From JAMZMI01 sp964353015 (lineage in GTDB: Bacteria > Bacteroidota > Bacteroidia > Cytophagales > Cyclobacteriaceae): DNA of 64,000 nt. The notes beneath the pieces were generated by a model. That model was not told where the DNA came from and searched no databases. It worked only from the letters and a program-made list of their open reading frames with translations. The position numbers and the translations under genes were made by a program. This document shows positions 10,101 to 17,845 of this stretch, one piece after another (positions within the stretch are counted from its first letter, which is position 1; every line of letters starts with the position of its first letter). The DNA is taken from the NCBI GenBank assembly GCA_964353015.1, contig CAYGUA010000025.1:22687-86686 (forward strand), given 5' to 3'.

Positions 10101-10992
10101 CAAAACAGTTTTGAACTGCATTGCTTACTAAGGAATTCACCATCGCTGATCGATGCACATAGTTGGTAGTCTCGTCCTCATTAATTTTATAAATACCATG
10201 ACCATCAGTACCGACCCAAAAGGCACCATGTTTATCGACCATAATATCTCTTATGTCCAAGGCTTCAATGGGATGCCGACTGATTAATTCTGTCTCTTTA
10301 TTAAAAACAAGCAAACCATATTGGCGCGTACCGATGAATAGATTGTCATCATTTATTGGATAAATTTTTTGAATAGTCAGTCCAGGCCATTGATCGGCCA
10401 ATGAATATGAAATATATGAGCCATCTGATTCCAATAGGAATAAATCTCCATAGTCCTTGCCAATCCATAAGGATTTTTTTTGAATGGCTATCGCCGTGAC
10501 ATTCTTAGAAATCTCCGGCGACAGATTCGTAATTTTTGATGGATTGAATAGATTGATTGAAGTGATTCCTCGATCGGAAAGTACCCACAGAGTTGAATCT
10601 TTGCTTAAAAGAATCGAGCCAATTCTGCCTCCAATTCTTTCATCATGAAACCGTGTAATTTTCTGGGTAGAAAAATCCATTTGATGTAATCCACCCCCAT
10701 AAGTACCAATCCATAATTGACCGAAAAAATCAACTAAAAGCTCAGAAATATCATTTGAAGTAATCCCTGAATTCCCAGTATGGTAATGTACAATGTCATG
10801 GCCGTCATACCTATTTATCCCTTGTTTGGTCCCAATCCAAATCAAACCCTGCTCGTCTTGAACAATGCTTGTCACAGAACCTGAGGTTAAACCATCCCTT
10901 CTTGATAGGTTATAAAACCTTTCGTGGCTTTGAGCATAACCTGCGGCAAGCTCTATGAAAAACACAAAAAAGAAAAGAAGTCTAATTATCAT
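7114..10992 (-). CDS. Hybrid two-component system regulator (HTCS) of the galactan locus
   Basis: This 1292-residue one-protein two-component system starts with a signal peptide. It has two seven-bladed Reg_prop propellers (about 25-640, repeated IWIGT/LWIGT blades), a Y_Y_Y domain (about 665-725), one membrane helix (about 735-755), HisKA with the phospho-acceptor in SHEIRTPL (about H789), a HATPase domain, a receiver domain with Asp in SDVMMPEMDG (about 1093), and an AraC-type HTH (about 1190-1288). HTCS proteins bind an oligosaccharide in the periplasm and activate the adjacent susC promoter. The gene is flanked by its likely targets and separated from the upstream lipoprotein gene by a terminator. 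The inducer is inferred to be a galacto-oligosaccharide. Confidence 0.95.
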   Translation of the reverse strand: MIIRLLFFFVFFIELAAGYAQSHERFYNLSRRDGLTSGSVTSIVQDEQGLIWIGTKQGINRYDGHDIVHYHTGNSGITSNDISELLVDFFGQLWIGTYGGGLHQMDFSTQKITRFHDERIGGRIGSILLSKDSTLWVLSDRGITSINLFNPSKITNLSPEISKNVTAIAIQKKSLWIGKDYGDLFLLESDGSYISYSLADQWPGLTIQKIYPINDDNLFIGTRQYGLLVFNKETELISRHPIEALDIRDIMVDKHGAFWVGTDGHGIYKINEDETTNYVHRSAMVNSLVSNAVQNCFEDRDGNLWFGTAWDGISVIDRRLENLQFIYSDFKGSEESGVLNIFIDDNTLWLGTDGLGLSIEESGNLKRDFSKLIPSDAYVQFIDKFNDKYWIGTFQSGLFIVENKKNGEVKHITSASGLSHDDVRDVEKISESQFLIATWGGGLNLYDEKTGLIKKTGTRNDQPVDVVVLKRISEDEILVGTFGQGIFIYRTSDHNIQPILSHIKNVVSIGSSKSGIWLGTWGEGLHFSEPPYSSAKPILSDKLSNNSNIFSILSSSDNDDIWLSTSERIIKISDHEKIQELPVPPQQFHINAASSDDSGRLYFGGTDGVISFKPEDIDIHISKEVELLEVKILNRSINEDVASLTGHELLELSYDQNLITFRYATPTYPSSREETYEILLDPINPEWISVGRERAMTFADLKPGNYEFKVRNSTSLFEENFRFRILNPWWKTWWAYSIFALVFLGLLYAFRRFSISLERVKNQLMIEKIGREKEFEISNIKQRFFVNVSHEIRTPLTLIIGEIEQMAVKAGASKSLSNSINNLRNNGNHLIQLVNELLDFRKLDEGGIKLKVAQGNFVVFCKEIFLSFLNKADANGIDYHFKSELEEILVWYDRDQLEKVFFNLISNAFKNTPSGGSIEFIINQNEGFVEAIVKDTGHGIPPEEIENVFKRFYQNENDPETNRNGFGIGLSIVQDITNLHHGEVSVESDISSGSSFIVKLRSGSDHFEQQDFIPKFQNSNAIAGYTASKNPEPEEESFKKYDAEIMIVEDNLDIRNFLKNILSSRFEVTEATNGLEAYELIHDKLPDLIVSDVMMPEMDGITLTRKLKQSSTTSHIPIILLTARTGTLFKKEGFETGADDYITKPFDSAILISRIENMLKSRLILTNQIRNELATRPSDLNLTTPDERFLKDLVKVIQSNLDNSELNAEVIAAEMGMSHSVVYKKIKALTGYNLVEFIRDYRLQQAADILGKYKFTVAETCYKVGFSDKKYFSQIFKKKFGVSPSEFARNPE

Positions 10993-11019
10993 CCCTGAAC
11001 ATAACTATTTTTTAGTGAA

Positions 11020-11045
11020 GCAAAAAAGGGGCATCTGCCCCCTTT
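11020..11045 (-). terminator. Rho-independent terminator after the glycan-binding lipoprotein gene
   Basis: On the minus strand a GGGGCA/TGCCCC stem (11028-11033 with 11036-11041) is followed by a run of six T. It lies between the lipoprotein gene and the HTCS gene and should end transcription of the former. Confidence 0.75.
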
Positions 11046-11086
11046 TCCTAATTCCCATCTATAACTAACAATGGACTACTACTCTA

Positions 11087-12295
11087 TTACTCAATATCTA
11101 CAATTCTTAGATTGCGGAAATAAATAGCGTTTGCTGATTGGCCATCACCATATCCTCCTCCAGCAACTATTTTTATAGCATCGATTTCACTTGCATTGGC
11201 TACACCATCATTGCCAGCTGCGCCAAAGAAATTAGCTACACTTTCCAAGTACAATTCATCAAATCTCAAGGTAGTCCAAACATTGGCTTCCGTTAAATAT
11301 TCTTTATAACCTATAAACATGCCACCACCATCTGGATTAAATCTATGAACATCATGCTTAGTGAGCATAAGAAAAAAGGAATAGCCTTTAGTTCTATCAG
11401 AACCAAATGGAGCCTCCTCTCCCACTGTAGGTGCTGCACCTGTCATTTCACTAAAAGCAATACTTGAATCATCATAATACACATCAATCTCAACTACTTT
11501 CGTACCAGCAGTTAAGCCTGTTCTCTCCGCATTTACTTGTGGAAGTGCTTCAACAATTGCCTGATCAATATGAGTCCCAAAATCAAACATGATGTGTGAC
11601 CAACCTGCTGTTCCCCAAGGAGCCGGATCCTTTACGATTTTCATTGCTTTACCCTGATATTCAAGAGGAGCATTCGCATCTGGATTAGCTATTCCTGTTT
11701 GAATTGTAAACTGATTGTTTACATTTTCAAACGTGGCACTATTGGTTAGGCTTCCATTCACAGCGAATGTGGTGATTACCCTATCCGCATCCCAATAATC
11801 AGGATCCACACTTGATAGCGCAACACTATTGCCTTCTGCTCCAGCAAAATCTGCAAGTAAAAAGCCAGGATCACCAACGCCTTCTACAACGACAGTCAAA
11901 CTTTCTGATGTAGTGCCTCGTGAATCTTCTACAACAAAAATCAAATTGATTGAACCAGCTGCACCTGGTGTGAACTCATGTTCAAAAGTATCTGTAGTTT
12001 CTCCCTGTGAATATGTTTTTATGTTATCACCATTCAAGAGTACACTACTTAATCCCGCTTCAGCTTCTACCTGTATTGTAAAAGAGATTGGGCTAGCCAC
12101 CAAAACTTGCAGATTACTTAAATCAGTCGGCGAGGTTATTGCAATAGTCGGGTCAGCAAAGTTTTCCGCTGTTGGCTCATCGTCTCCACATGAAGAAATC
12201 ACCATCAATGATCCCAGAATCAATAAGAATCCGATTCTGTTCCAATTCCTGAGTAAACTTTTCATTCTCATAGTTTTAAAATTTTTCGTTAGCAT
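11087..12295 (-). CDS. Putative surface glycan-binding lipoprotein (SusE/F-position)
   Basis: The protein has 402 residues. A lipoprotein signal peptide ends in MVISSC (C36 from the first ATG; later starts at codons 9 or 11 fit the signal peptide better). The Cys is followed by GDDEP, an acidic stretch of the type that directs lipoproteins to the cell surface in Bacteroidota. Next comes an Ig-like/cadherin-like domain (about 47-140) and a large beta-rich domain of carbohydrate-binding appearance (about 145-402) ending in IYFRNLRIVDIE. No catalytic motif was recognised. Position in the locus suggests a galactan-binding protein that helps SusCD. It is divergent from the GH2 gene and may share a regulatory region with it. 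Confidence 0.7.
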   Translation of the reverse strand: MLTKNFKTMRMKSLLRNWNRIGFLLILGSLMVISSCGDDEPTAENFADPTIAITSPTDLSNLQVLVASPISFTIQVEAEAGLSSVLLNGDNIKTYSQGETTDTFEHEFTPGAAGSINLIFVVEDSRGTTSESLTVVVEGVGDPGFLLADFAGAEGNSVALSSVDPDYWDADRVITTFAVNGSLTNSATFENVNNQFTIQTGIANPDANAPLEYQGKAMKIVKDPAPWGTAGWSHIMFDFGTHIDQAIVEALPQVNAERTGLTAGTKVVEIDVYYDDSSIAFSEMTGAAPTVGEEAPFGSDRTKGYSFFLMLTKHDVHRFNPDGGGMFIGYKEYLTEANVWTTLRFDELYLESVANFFGAAGNDGVANASEIDAIKIVAGGGYGDGQSANAIYFRNLRIVDIE

Positions 12296-12572
12296 TGTTT
12301 AATCCTGGAAGTCCAGGGTTCATAGTTTGTGTTTGACAAATGTCACTGATTGGCAAATGAGATGATTCCTATAAATTCATCAAAGGAGGTGGGTGTTTTC
12401 AACAATTTTCATCAACTCTCGCATTTTCAAAATGAGATATTTAGCCATTCGATTCTTCTTAGGGGTCATGTTATCTTTTTTGATCCGACGATTTTACATA
12501 CCCTGAATGAAGAAAACACAAGACATGATATAGAGGTAAAAAAAGGAGCTTTGAGCTTATTATAATCCAATC
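12296..12572. promoter_or_regulatory. Divergent intergenic region between glycan-binding lipoprotein and GH2
   Basis: This 277-bp region separates divergent genes of the same locus and must hold both promoters. A tight inverted repeat CCTGGA-AG-TCCAGG lies at 12304-12317, just upstream of the lipoprotein start and probably within its leader. No convincing TAnnTTTG element was found. An ORF on the plus strand here looks non-coding. Confidence 0.4.
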
Positions 12573-14900
12573 ATGCACCAAATGAGAATTTCATTTCTGA
12601 TTACCCTTTTGATCGTTTTTCAATCTTGCAATTTCGATAGTTCAGAGTCAGTTGATACAGACCTTTTTGGAACAACTCAGCTAAATGATGGGTGGAAATT
12701 TCAAATAGAACAAGGCGAGTGGAAAACTACCAACCTGCCGCACACTCCACGTCTTGAACCACTTATCGTGAATGATCAATGGCAAGGCCAGATAAACTAT
12801 TCAAAGACTATTGAGGTAGAGGAAAATAGAAAAGGAAAAACAATTCTTCATTTTGAGGGGGTGATGCATGAAGCTAAAGTTTATGTCAATGACATAAAAG
12901 TTAAAGAACATGCTGGTGGATACTTGCCATTTTCGGTTGACTTAACTGAAAATCTTAACCCGGGGAAAAACGAAATAAGGGTAGAAGTTCTTAATACAGA
13001 CAATGCGACAATTCCTCCGGGAAAGCCTCTGGAAGGACTGGATTTCAACTATTATGGTGGAATCTACCGTGACGTCTGGCTTACTAGAAAAAATAACATT
13101 TACATCACTGATCCATTTCTGGAAAATACAACAGAAGCAGGTTGGCTCATCCATTTTGATGAAGTGTCTGCTGATCAGGCTACTGGGTTTTTAAGGGTTC
13201 AATTAAAAAATGAATCCGATGGGGAAAATGAGGTTACAATTAAGGTTAAGTTGAAAAATGGCGATTTAACCCATTCGTTCCAAGAGTCGGTCAATGTAGA
13301 AAGTTCTGAAACTCAGTTAACAAGCATCCCCATTAAAATTGAAAAGCCTGCTGTTTGGTCAACGACCTCACCAAAACTTTATGAGCTATCGATAGAGATA
13401 ACTTCAAATCAAGAAACTTATGATCTTATTGAAGACAAAATAGGCATTAGAAAAATAGCCTTGAACGATGATGGCTTCTTTCTCAATGATCAAAAGCAAT
13501 TTATTCGTGGGACAAATCGACATCAGGAATACCCATACGTTGGTTATGCCATTTCCAATAATGCCAATTATAGAGATGCTTTAAAAATCAAGAATGCAGG
13601 TTTCGATTTTGTCCGTCTTAGCCATTACCCACAAGATGAAGCCTTTTTGGATGCTTGTGACGAACTGGGCATATTGGTCATGAACGCGATTCCAGGATGG
13701 CAATTTTTTCAAGAAGGTGAGTTTGTTCAAAACTCGTATCAAGACATCAGGGATATGGTGCGCCGAGACAGAAATCACCCTTCCGTGATCTTCTGGGAGG
13801 TTTCGCTCAATGAGTCTGGTATGACAGAAGAGTACATGTGGAAAGCCAATCAAATTCTGAATGAAGAATTACCTTTTGAAGACACTTACAGTGCCGGATG
13901 GATCGATCATCCATCCTATGATTTGTTTATTCCCGCAAGACAGCATGCCAAACCGCCTCATTATTGGAATGTATATAAAGACGGAAAGCGACCTGTTTTT
14001 ATTGCAGAATATGGCGACTGGGAATATTACGCCCATAATGCCGGCTTCAATCAGACCGCATTTGCAGATCTGTCAGAAGATGCAAGGAATAGTCGTCAGC
14101 TCCGCAGCAGTGGTGAGCAAAGACTCCTCCAACAAGCCTTGAATTTCCAGGAAGCAGCAAACTCTAATCGCAAAGGAGGAAGCGGCACAATAGGTCATGC
14201 CAATTGGTTGATGTTCGATTACAACAGAGGCTATGCTGATGATCTTGAAGCTTCAGGGATATCTGACATCTTTCGTATTCCCAAGTTTGCGTTCGATTTC
14301 TATAGAAGTCAAAGACCGCATAATGAGATCATTGATCATCCTATGGTGGAGTTTGGGCCAATGGTAAAGATCGCTTCCTACTGGACTGAAGAATCCGCTC
14401 CAGAAGTTCGGGTTTTCAGTAATTGCGATGAAGTCGCACTTTATCTGAATGATCGTTTAATTGATAAGAAAACGCCTACCATCAATAATTTGTCCGATGT
14501 ATTGATTGCGCCACCTTTTCAATTTGATTTGGGATCTTTTCAACCTGGCAAGCTCACAGCCATCGGCTATATAAAGGGTGAGAAAGTAGCTGCGGATAGC
14601 GTAGATACTCCAGGCAATCCACAAGCAATCCGAATAAGAGTGGACTATACTGCCGATTTTTTCAATGAAAAAGATGATTTGATCTTTATATACGCTGAAG
14701 TAATCGACTCCTATGGCGTAATCATTCCTGACGATTCATCAGAAATTCATTTCCAATTGAATTCAACAGGTGAATTGTTGGGAGCTAACCCGACTAAAGC
14801 TGAAGCAGGTGTCGCTACAATACTTTTTAGAGGAAATTATTCCCAGCTGGATTTAAAGGCTTACGCTGAAAATCTATTGGAAGCTCATTATCATCAATAA
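12573..14900 (+). CDS. GH2-family beta-galactosidase-like lipoprotein
   Basis: The 775-residue protein has a lipoprotein signal peptide with FQSC (C19). It has a GH2 sugar-binding domain (about 35-175), an Ig-like domain (about 180-290), a TIM barrel (about 295-600), and C-terminal beta domains including an Ig-like segment (about 690-765). The catalytic acid/base is E414 in SLNESG and the nucleophile E479 in FIAEYGDW. RGTNRHQEYPY (about 312-322) is the usual GH2 substrate-site motif. It probably removes terminal beta-galactose from galacto-oligosaccharides made by GH53, at the inner face of the outer membrane or on the surface. GH2 also includes beta-mannosidases and glucuronidases; galactosidase is inferred from context. 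Confidence 0.88.
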   Translation: MHQMRISFLITLLIVFQSCNFDSSESVDTDLFGTTQLNDGWKFQIEQGEWKTTNLPHTPRLEPLIVNDQWQGQINYSKTIEVEENRKGKTILHFEGVMHEAKVYVNDIKVKEHAGGYLPFSVDLTENLNPGKNEIRVEVLNTDNATIPPGKPLEGLDFNYYGGIYRDVWLTRKNNIYITDPFLENTTEAGWLIHFDEVSADQATGFLRVQLKNESDGENEVTIKVKLKNGDLTHSFQESVNVESSETQLTSIPIKIEKPAVWSTTSPKLYELSIEITSNQETYDLIEDKIGIRKIALNDDGFFLNDQKQFIRGTNRHQEYPYVGYAISNNANYRDALKIKNAGFDFVRLSHYPQDEAFLDACDELGILVMNAIPGWQFFQEGEFVQNSYQDIRDMVRRDRNHPSVIFWEVSLNESGMTEEYMWKANQILNEELPFEDTYSAGWIDHPSYDLFIPARQHAKPPHYWNVYKDGKRPVFIAEYGDWEYYAHNAGFNQTAFADLSEDARNSRQLRSSGEQRLLQQALNFQEAANSNRKGGSGTIGHANWLMFDYNRGYADDLEASGISDIFRIPKFAFDFYRSQRPHNEIIDHPMVEFGPMVKIASYWTEESAPEVRVFSNCDEVALYLNDRLIDKKTPTINNLSDVLIAPPFQFDLGSFQPGKLTAIGYIKGEKVAADSVDTPGNPQAIRIRVDYTADFFNEKDDLIFIYAEVIDSYGVIIPDDSSEIHFQLNSTGELLGANPTKAEAGVATILFRGNYSQLDLKAYAENLLEAHYHQ

Positions 14901-15064
14901 AGCACCGAACTGATATGAATGTCAATTCCGATACTTGAATAATAACTGGGTATATGCTCAAGGAATAATGGTATTTTAAAACCTAAATTTCTTAACTGCT
15001 TCGACAATAATTACCTTTAGACTTGTTAACCCTTTTCTAAATTGTAATCTTAACTGACATAGCC

Positions 15065-15442
15065 ATGAAAACAATCATCAACTCCCCCAAAGCTCCAGCT
15101 CCAATCGGCCCATATAGTCAGGCTGTATTATCCAATGGCGTGCTTTATGTATCAGGTCAGATTCCAATCGATCAAGCCACAGGCATTGTTGTGAGTTCGT
15201 CTATTGAGGATGAGACCAGACAAGTGATGAAAAATCTTGGCTACATTCTGGAAGAAGCAGGAGCGAGTTTTGCCAATGTTTTGAAATGCAGCATTTTCAT
15301 CAAGGACATGGGCCAGTTCGCCCAGATCAATGGGGTTTATGGAGAATATTTTCCGGAAAATCCCCCAGCAAGAGAAACCGTAGAAGTAAGTCAGCTTCCT
15401 AAAGGTGTCAATGTAGAAATTAGCTGTATTGCCCAACTTTAG
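15065..15442 (+). CDS. ridA: RidA-family enamine/imine deaminase
   Basis: This 125-residue protein is full length for the YjgF/YER057c/UK114 family. Visible motifs are APAPIGPYSQAV near the N-terminus, SGQIPID, and the C-terminal PPARETVEVSQLPKGVNVEISCIA with the conserved Arg that binds the carboxylate of the substrate. RidA hydrolyses reactive 2-aminoacrylate and related enamines made by PLP enzymes, releasing ammonia and protecting the cell from damage. It is a cytosolic trimer in characterised members. It stands 52 nt upstream of gltX, which has its own promoter. Confidence 0.95.
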   Translation: MKTIINSPKAPAPIGPYSQAVLSNGVLYVSGQIPIDQATGIVVSSSIEDETRQVMKNLGYILEEAGASFANVLKCSIFIKDMGQFAQINGVYGEYFPENPPARETVEVSQLPKGVNVEISCIAQL

Positions 15443-15443
15443 G

Positions 15444-15475
15444 TTGAAATAGCTCAGTCAAATCCACTAGTTTTG
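15444..15475 (+). promoter_or_regulatory. Bacteroidota-type promoter of gltX
   Basis: TTG at 15444-15446 is followed after 21 bp by TAGTTTTG at 15468-15475, matching the TTG-N17-23-TAnnTTTG consensus of the Bacteroidota housekeeping sigma factor. The gltX start is 20 bp further on. Confidence 0.65.
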
Positions 15476-15494
15476 CCGTCCGAAAATAAGACGA

Positions 15495-17021
15495 ATGGAT
15501 AACGTAAGAGTAAGATTTGCCCCCAGCCCAACTGGAGGCCTACATATTGGAGGTGTTCGCACTGCTTTATTTAATTACCTTTTTGCCAAAAAAAACAATG
15601 GTACTTTCATCCTCAGAATTGAGGATACAGATCAATCAAGATTTGTAGAAGGTGCTGAAAAATACATATTAGATTCACTTGAATGGTGCGGTATCAGCCC
15701 AGAGGAGAGCGTGTTAAAAGATGGAGGTTTTGGTCCTTATCGCCAATCTGAGCGCAAAGAAATCTACAAGCAATACGCCATGCAGCTTATTGATCAGAGT
15801 CATGCTTATTATGCCTTTGATACGCCAGAAGAACTGGACGAAATGAGGGAACGCCTGAAAGCAGGCGGAATGACCAATCCTCAATATGACAGCAGTGTTC
15901 GAATGACAATGAACAACTCGCTTACCTTGAGCGCAGATGCTGTAAAAGCCAAGTTAGAAGCCAACGAACCCTATGTCATTCGCATAAAAATACCAGCTAA
16001 AGAAGACATCCGATTTCACGATATGATTCGTGGTTGGGTGCTCGTACATGGATCTACGTTGGACGACAAGGTATTGATGAAATCTGATGGGATGCCTACT
16101 TATCACCTTGCCAATGTGGTAGATGATTATCTGATGAAAATCTCGCACGTCATCCGTGGTGAGGAATGGCTTCCTTCAACTCCCCTTCACGTTTTGCTTT
16201 ATAAGTATCTCGGTTGGGAATCAAGTATGCCACAATTTGCTCATCTGCCTTTGATTTTAAAACCGGATGGTAATGGGAAATTGAGTAAGCGTGCAGCAGC
16301 GAAAGCCGGATTCCCAATCTTCCCTTTGAGCTGGGAGATGCCAGATGGAGAAATTCCGAAGGGTTTCAAGGAAGAAGGATTTCTTCCTGAAGCGATGGTC
16401 AACTTCCTCGCTTTATTGGGTTGGAATCCCGGAACCGAACAGGAGATATTTTCATTGGAGGAACTTGCTGAAATCTTCACGATTGACAGGGTAAATAAAT
16501 CAGGAACTCGTTTTGATATTGAAAAAGCCAAATGGTTCAATCAGCAATACCTTAAAAATTACCAGCCTGATTTAATCGCCACACAAATTATTTCTGATCT
16601 AAAAGAAAAACATGCGATCACGTGCTCGCAAGAATGGGCGGTGGAGATCTTTCACCTGCTTAAGGAACGTGTAACCTTTCCTCAGGAATTGGCCGATAAC
16701 TGTCTCTTTTTATTTAGAAATCCAGAAAACTATGATGAAAAAATCTCATCAAAAAAATGGAATGAAGAAGCAGTAAAGGCGGTAACGCTGTATGGAGAAG
16801 CCTTAGAAGATCGCAATGAAATTTCACCTGAAGAAGCGAAAAATCTGTTTTTCCAGGTTATGGAAGCCCATGAAATCGCTGCAGGTAAAAACATGCAGGC
16901 GTTGAGATTGTCAATTACGGGTGAGGGTTCTGGTCCTGATTTGATGACGATCATCTCCATCATGGGGGGAAAAGCTGTGAACGAACGAATCAAATATTCC
17001 GTAAAGGTGTTAGGTAACTAA
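15495..17021 (+). CDS. gltX: Glutamyl-tRNA synthetase
   Basis: The 508-residue class I aminoacyl-tRNA synthetase charges tRNA-Glu with glutamate. The N-terminal VRFAPSPTGGLHIGG carries the HIGH-type motif (H17-G20), and GKLSKR at about 261-266 is the KMSKS-type loop. The Rossmann catalytic core covers about 1-330, and the helical anticodon-binding part extends to the end with the expected GSGPDLMTIISIMGG segment. Length and domain order are normal. It is cytosolic and essential. The small gene at 17032 follows after 10 nt and may be co-transcribed. Confidence 0.97.
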   Translation: MDNVRVRFAPSPTGGLHIGGVRTALFNYLFAKKNNGTFILRIEDTDQSRFVEGAEKYILDSLEWCGISPEESVLKDGGFGPYRQSERKEIYKQYAMQLIDQSHAYYAFDTPEELDEMRERLKAGGMTNPQYDSSVRMTMNNSLTLSADAVKAKLEANEPYVIRIKIPAKEDIRFHDMIRGWVLVHGSTLDDKVLMKSDGMPTYHLANVVDDYLMKISHVIRGEEWLPSTPLHVLLYKYLGWESSMPQFAHLPLILKPDGNGKLSKRAAAKAGFPIFPLSWEMPDGEIPKGFKEEGFLPEAMVNFLALLGWNPGTEQEIFSLEELAEIFTIDRVNKSGTRFDIEKAKWFNQQYLKNYQPDLIATQIISDLKEKHAITCSQEWAVEIFHLLKERVTFPQELADNCLFLFRNPENYDEKISSKKWNEEAVKAVTLYGEALEDRNEISPEEAKNLFFQVMEAHEIAAGKNMQALRLSITGEGSGPDLMTIISIMGGKAVNERIKYSVKVLGN

Positions 17022-17031
17022 ACCAATCACC

Positions 17032-17238
17032 ATGAGCAAACAAGAAAACGCGAAATCCAATAAACCACGAATCAATAAAGATTTGGAAGGATTTGATATT
17101 TCAATCGATTCTTTCGGTGAAATAAAATCTTCGATGAGCATTGACGACATCAATAAGTTTCTCAACAAAAATGTTGACGACAAAAAACTTCGTGATCGTG
17201 ATGATATTGAAGATCTGAAAAAGCCAAAAAAGGATTAA
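17032..17238 (+). CDS. Small charged hypothetical protein
   Basis: This 68-residue protein is rich in Lys, Asp and Glu, with no signal peptide, Cys or membrane segment. The pattern ISIDSFGEIKSSMSIDDINKFLN suggests a short helical region between disordered ends. It begins 10 nt after gltX on the same strand, so it is probably part of that transcript. Its 3' end overlaps the stop of the convergent methyltransferase-like gene by 4 nt. The family is not recognised and no function is proposed. Confidence 0.6.
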   Translation: MSKQENAKSNKPRINKDLEGFDISIDSFGEIKSSMSIDDINKFLNKNVDDKKLRDRDDIEDLKKPKKD

Positions 17239-17798
17239 AACAGGCCGGGTAAAATTGCTTTCACTTCGTTTTTATAGTCCAGATATTTCTGACCGTAAAC
17301 GCTGATCAGTTTCTTTTCTTCCAGATAAATACCAACAGGTAAATAGATCAAAATTGAGATTACCGATACCAAAACAGAAAAATTTGGTACGGCTATCAGC
17401 ATTCCAATGACTAACATAATCGTGCCGGTGTAAATAGGATGCCTCATCCGCGCATGGATCCCTGTTGTGATCAATTCACTCTTTTCCTCTTTTTTCAAAC
17501 CAATAAAAGCCCAAACTGATATTTGCCGAAAGGCAATCATCACGATGATCACACCCCACGATGAGATCACCATTCCCAAATATTTAGTAAAATTTGTCGG
17601 AGCATAAAGATATTCCGGTTGGATAAAGGCCATTTTAATCATCAACCAAATCAATCCAACCGCGCTAAATATGGAATAACCCAATCTGTAAACTTTGGGA
17701 GAAATGGAGATTTTAGACTTTACCGCTTCAGCAGCCAACAAGCTGTGCAAAAACAAATAGATACTCCAGCCAAGAAACAGTGTCAGGTAATCATTCAT
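17235..17798 (-). CDS. Isoprenylcysteine carboxyl methyltransferase-like membrane protein
   Basis: The protein has 187 residues with four or five hydrophobic spans. The segment with TGIHARMRHPIYTGTIMLVIG and the C-terminal YLEEKKLISVYGQKYLDYKNEV is the hallmark of the ICMT/PEMT-like membrane methyltransferases, in which RHP-Y and the E-E-K pair contribute to S-adenosylmethionine binding. Bacterial members methylate poorly defined small or lipid substrates. It is convergent with the small protein and divergent from the dehydrogenase at 17846 (47 bp apart). Substrate unknown. Confidence 0.8.
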   Translation of the reverse strand: MNDYLTLFLGWSIYLFLHSLLAAEAVKSKISISPKVYRLGYSIFSAVGLIWLMIKMAFIQPEYLYAPTNFTKYLGMVISSWGVIIVMIAFRQISVWAFIGLKKEEKSELITTGIHARMRHPIYTGTIMLVIGMLIAVPNFSVLVSVISILIYLPVGIYLEEKKLISVYGQKYLDYKNEVKAILPGLF

Positions 17799-17845
17799 CC
17801 TTTTGAAAACATTAGATTTGCCATGTCAAAGAAAACCAAATTTTT

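Noticed and set aside
11829..12302. Plus-strand ORF of 157 codons opposite the glycan-binding lipoprotein
   Set aside because: Fully antisense to a lipoprotein gene with a clear signal peptide; Ser/Pro/Val-rich translation without a recognisable feature.
12350..12565. 71-codon ORF upstream of the GH2 gene
   Set aside because: Lies in the divergent regulatory region, has no convincing ribosome-binding context or protein-like motif, and ends 7 nt before GH2 only by chance of frame.
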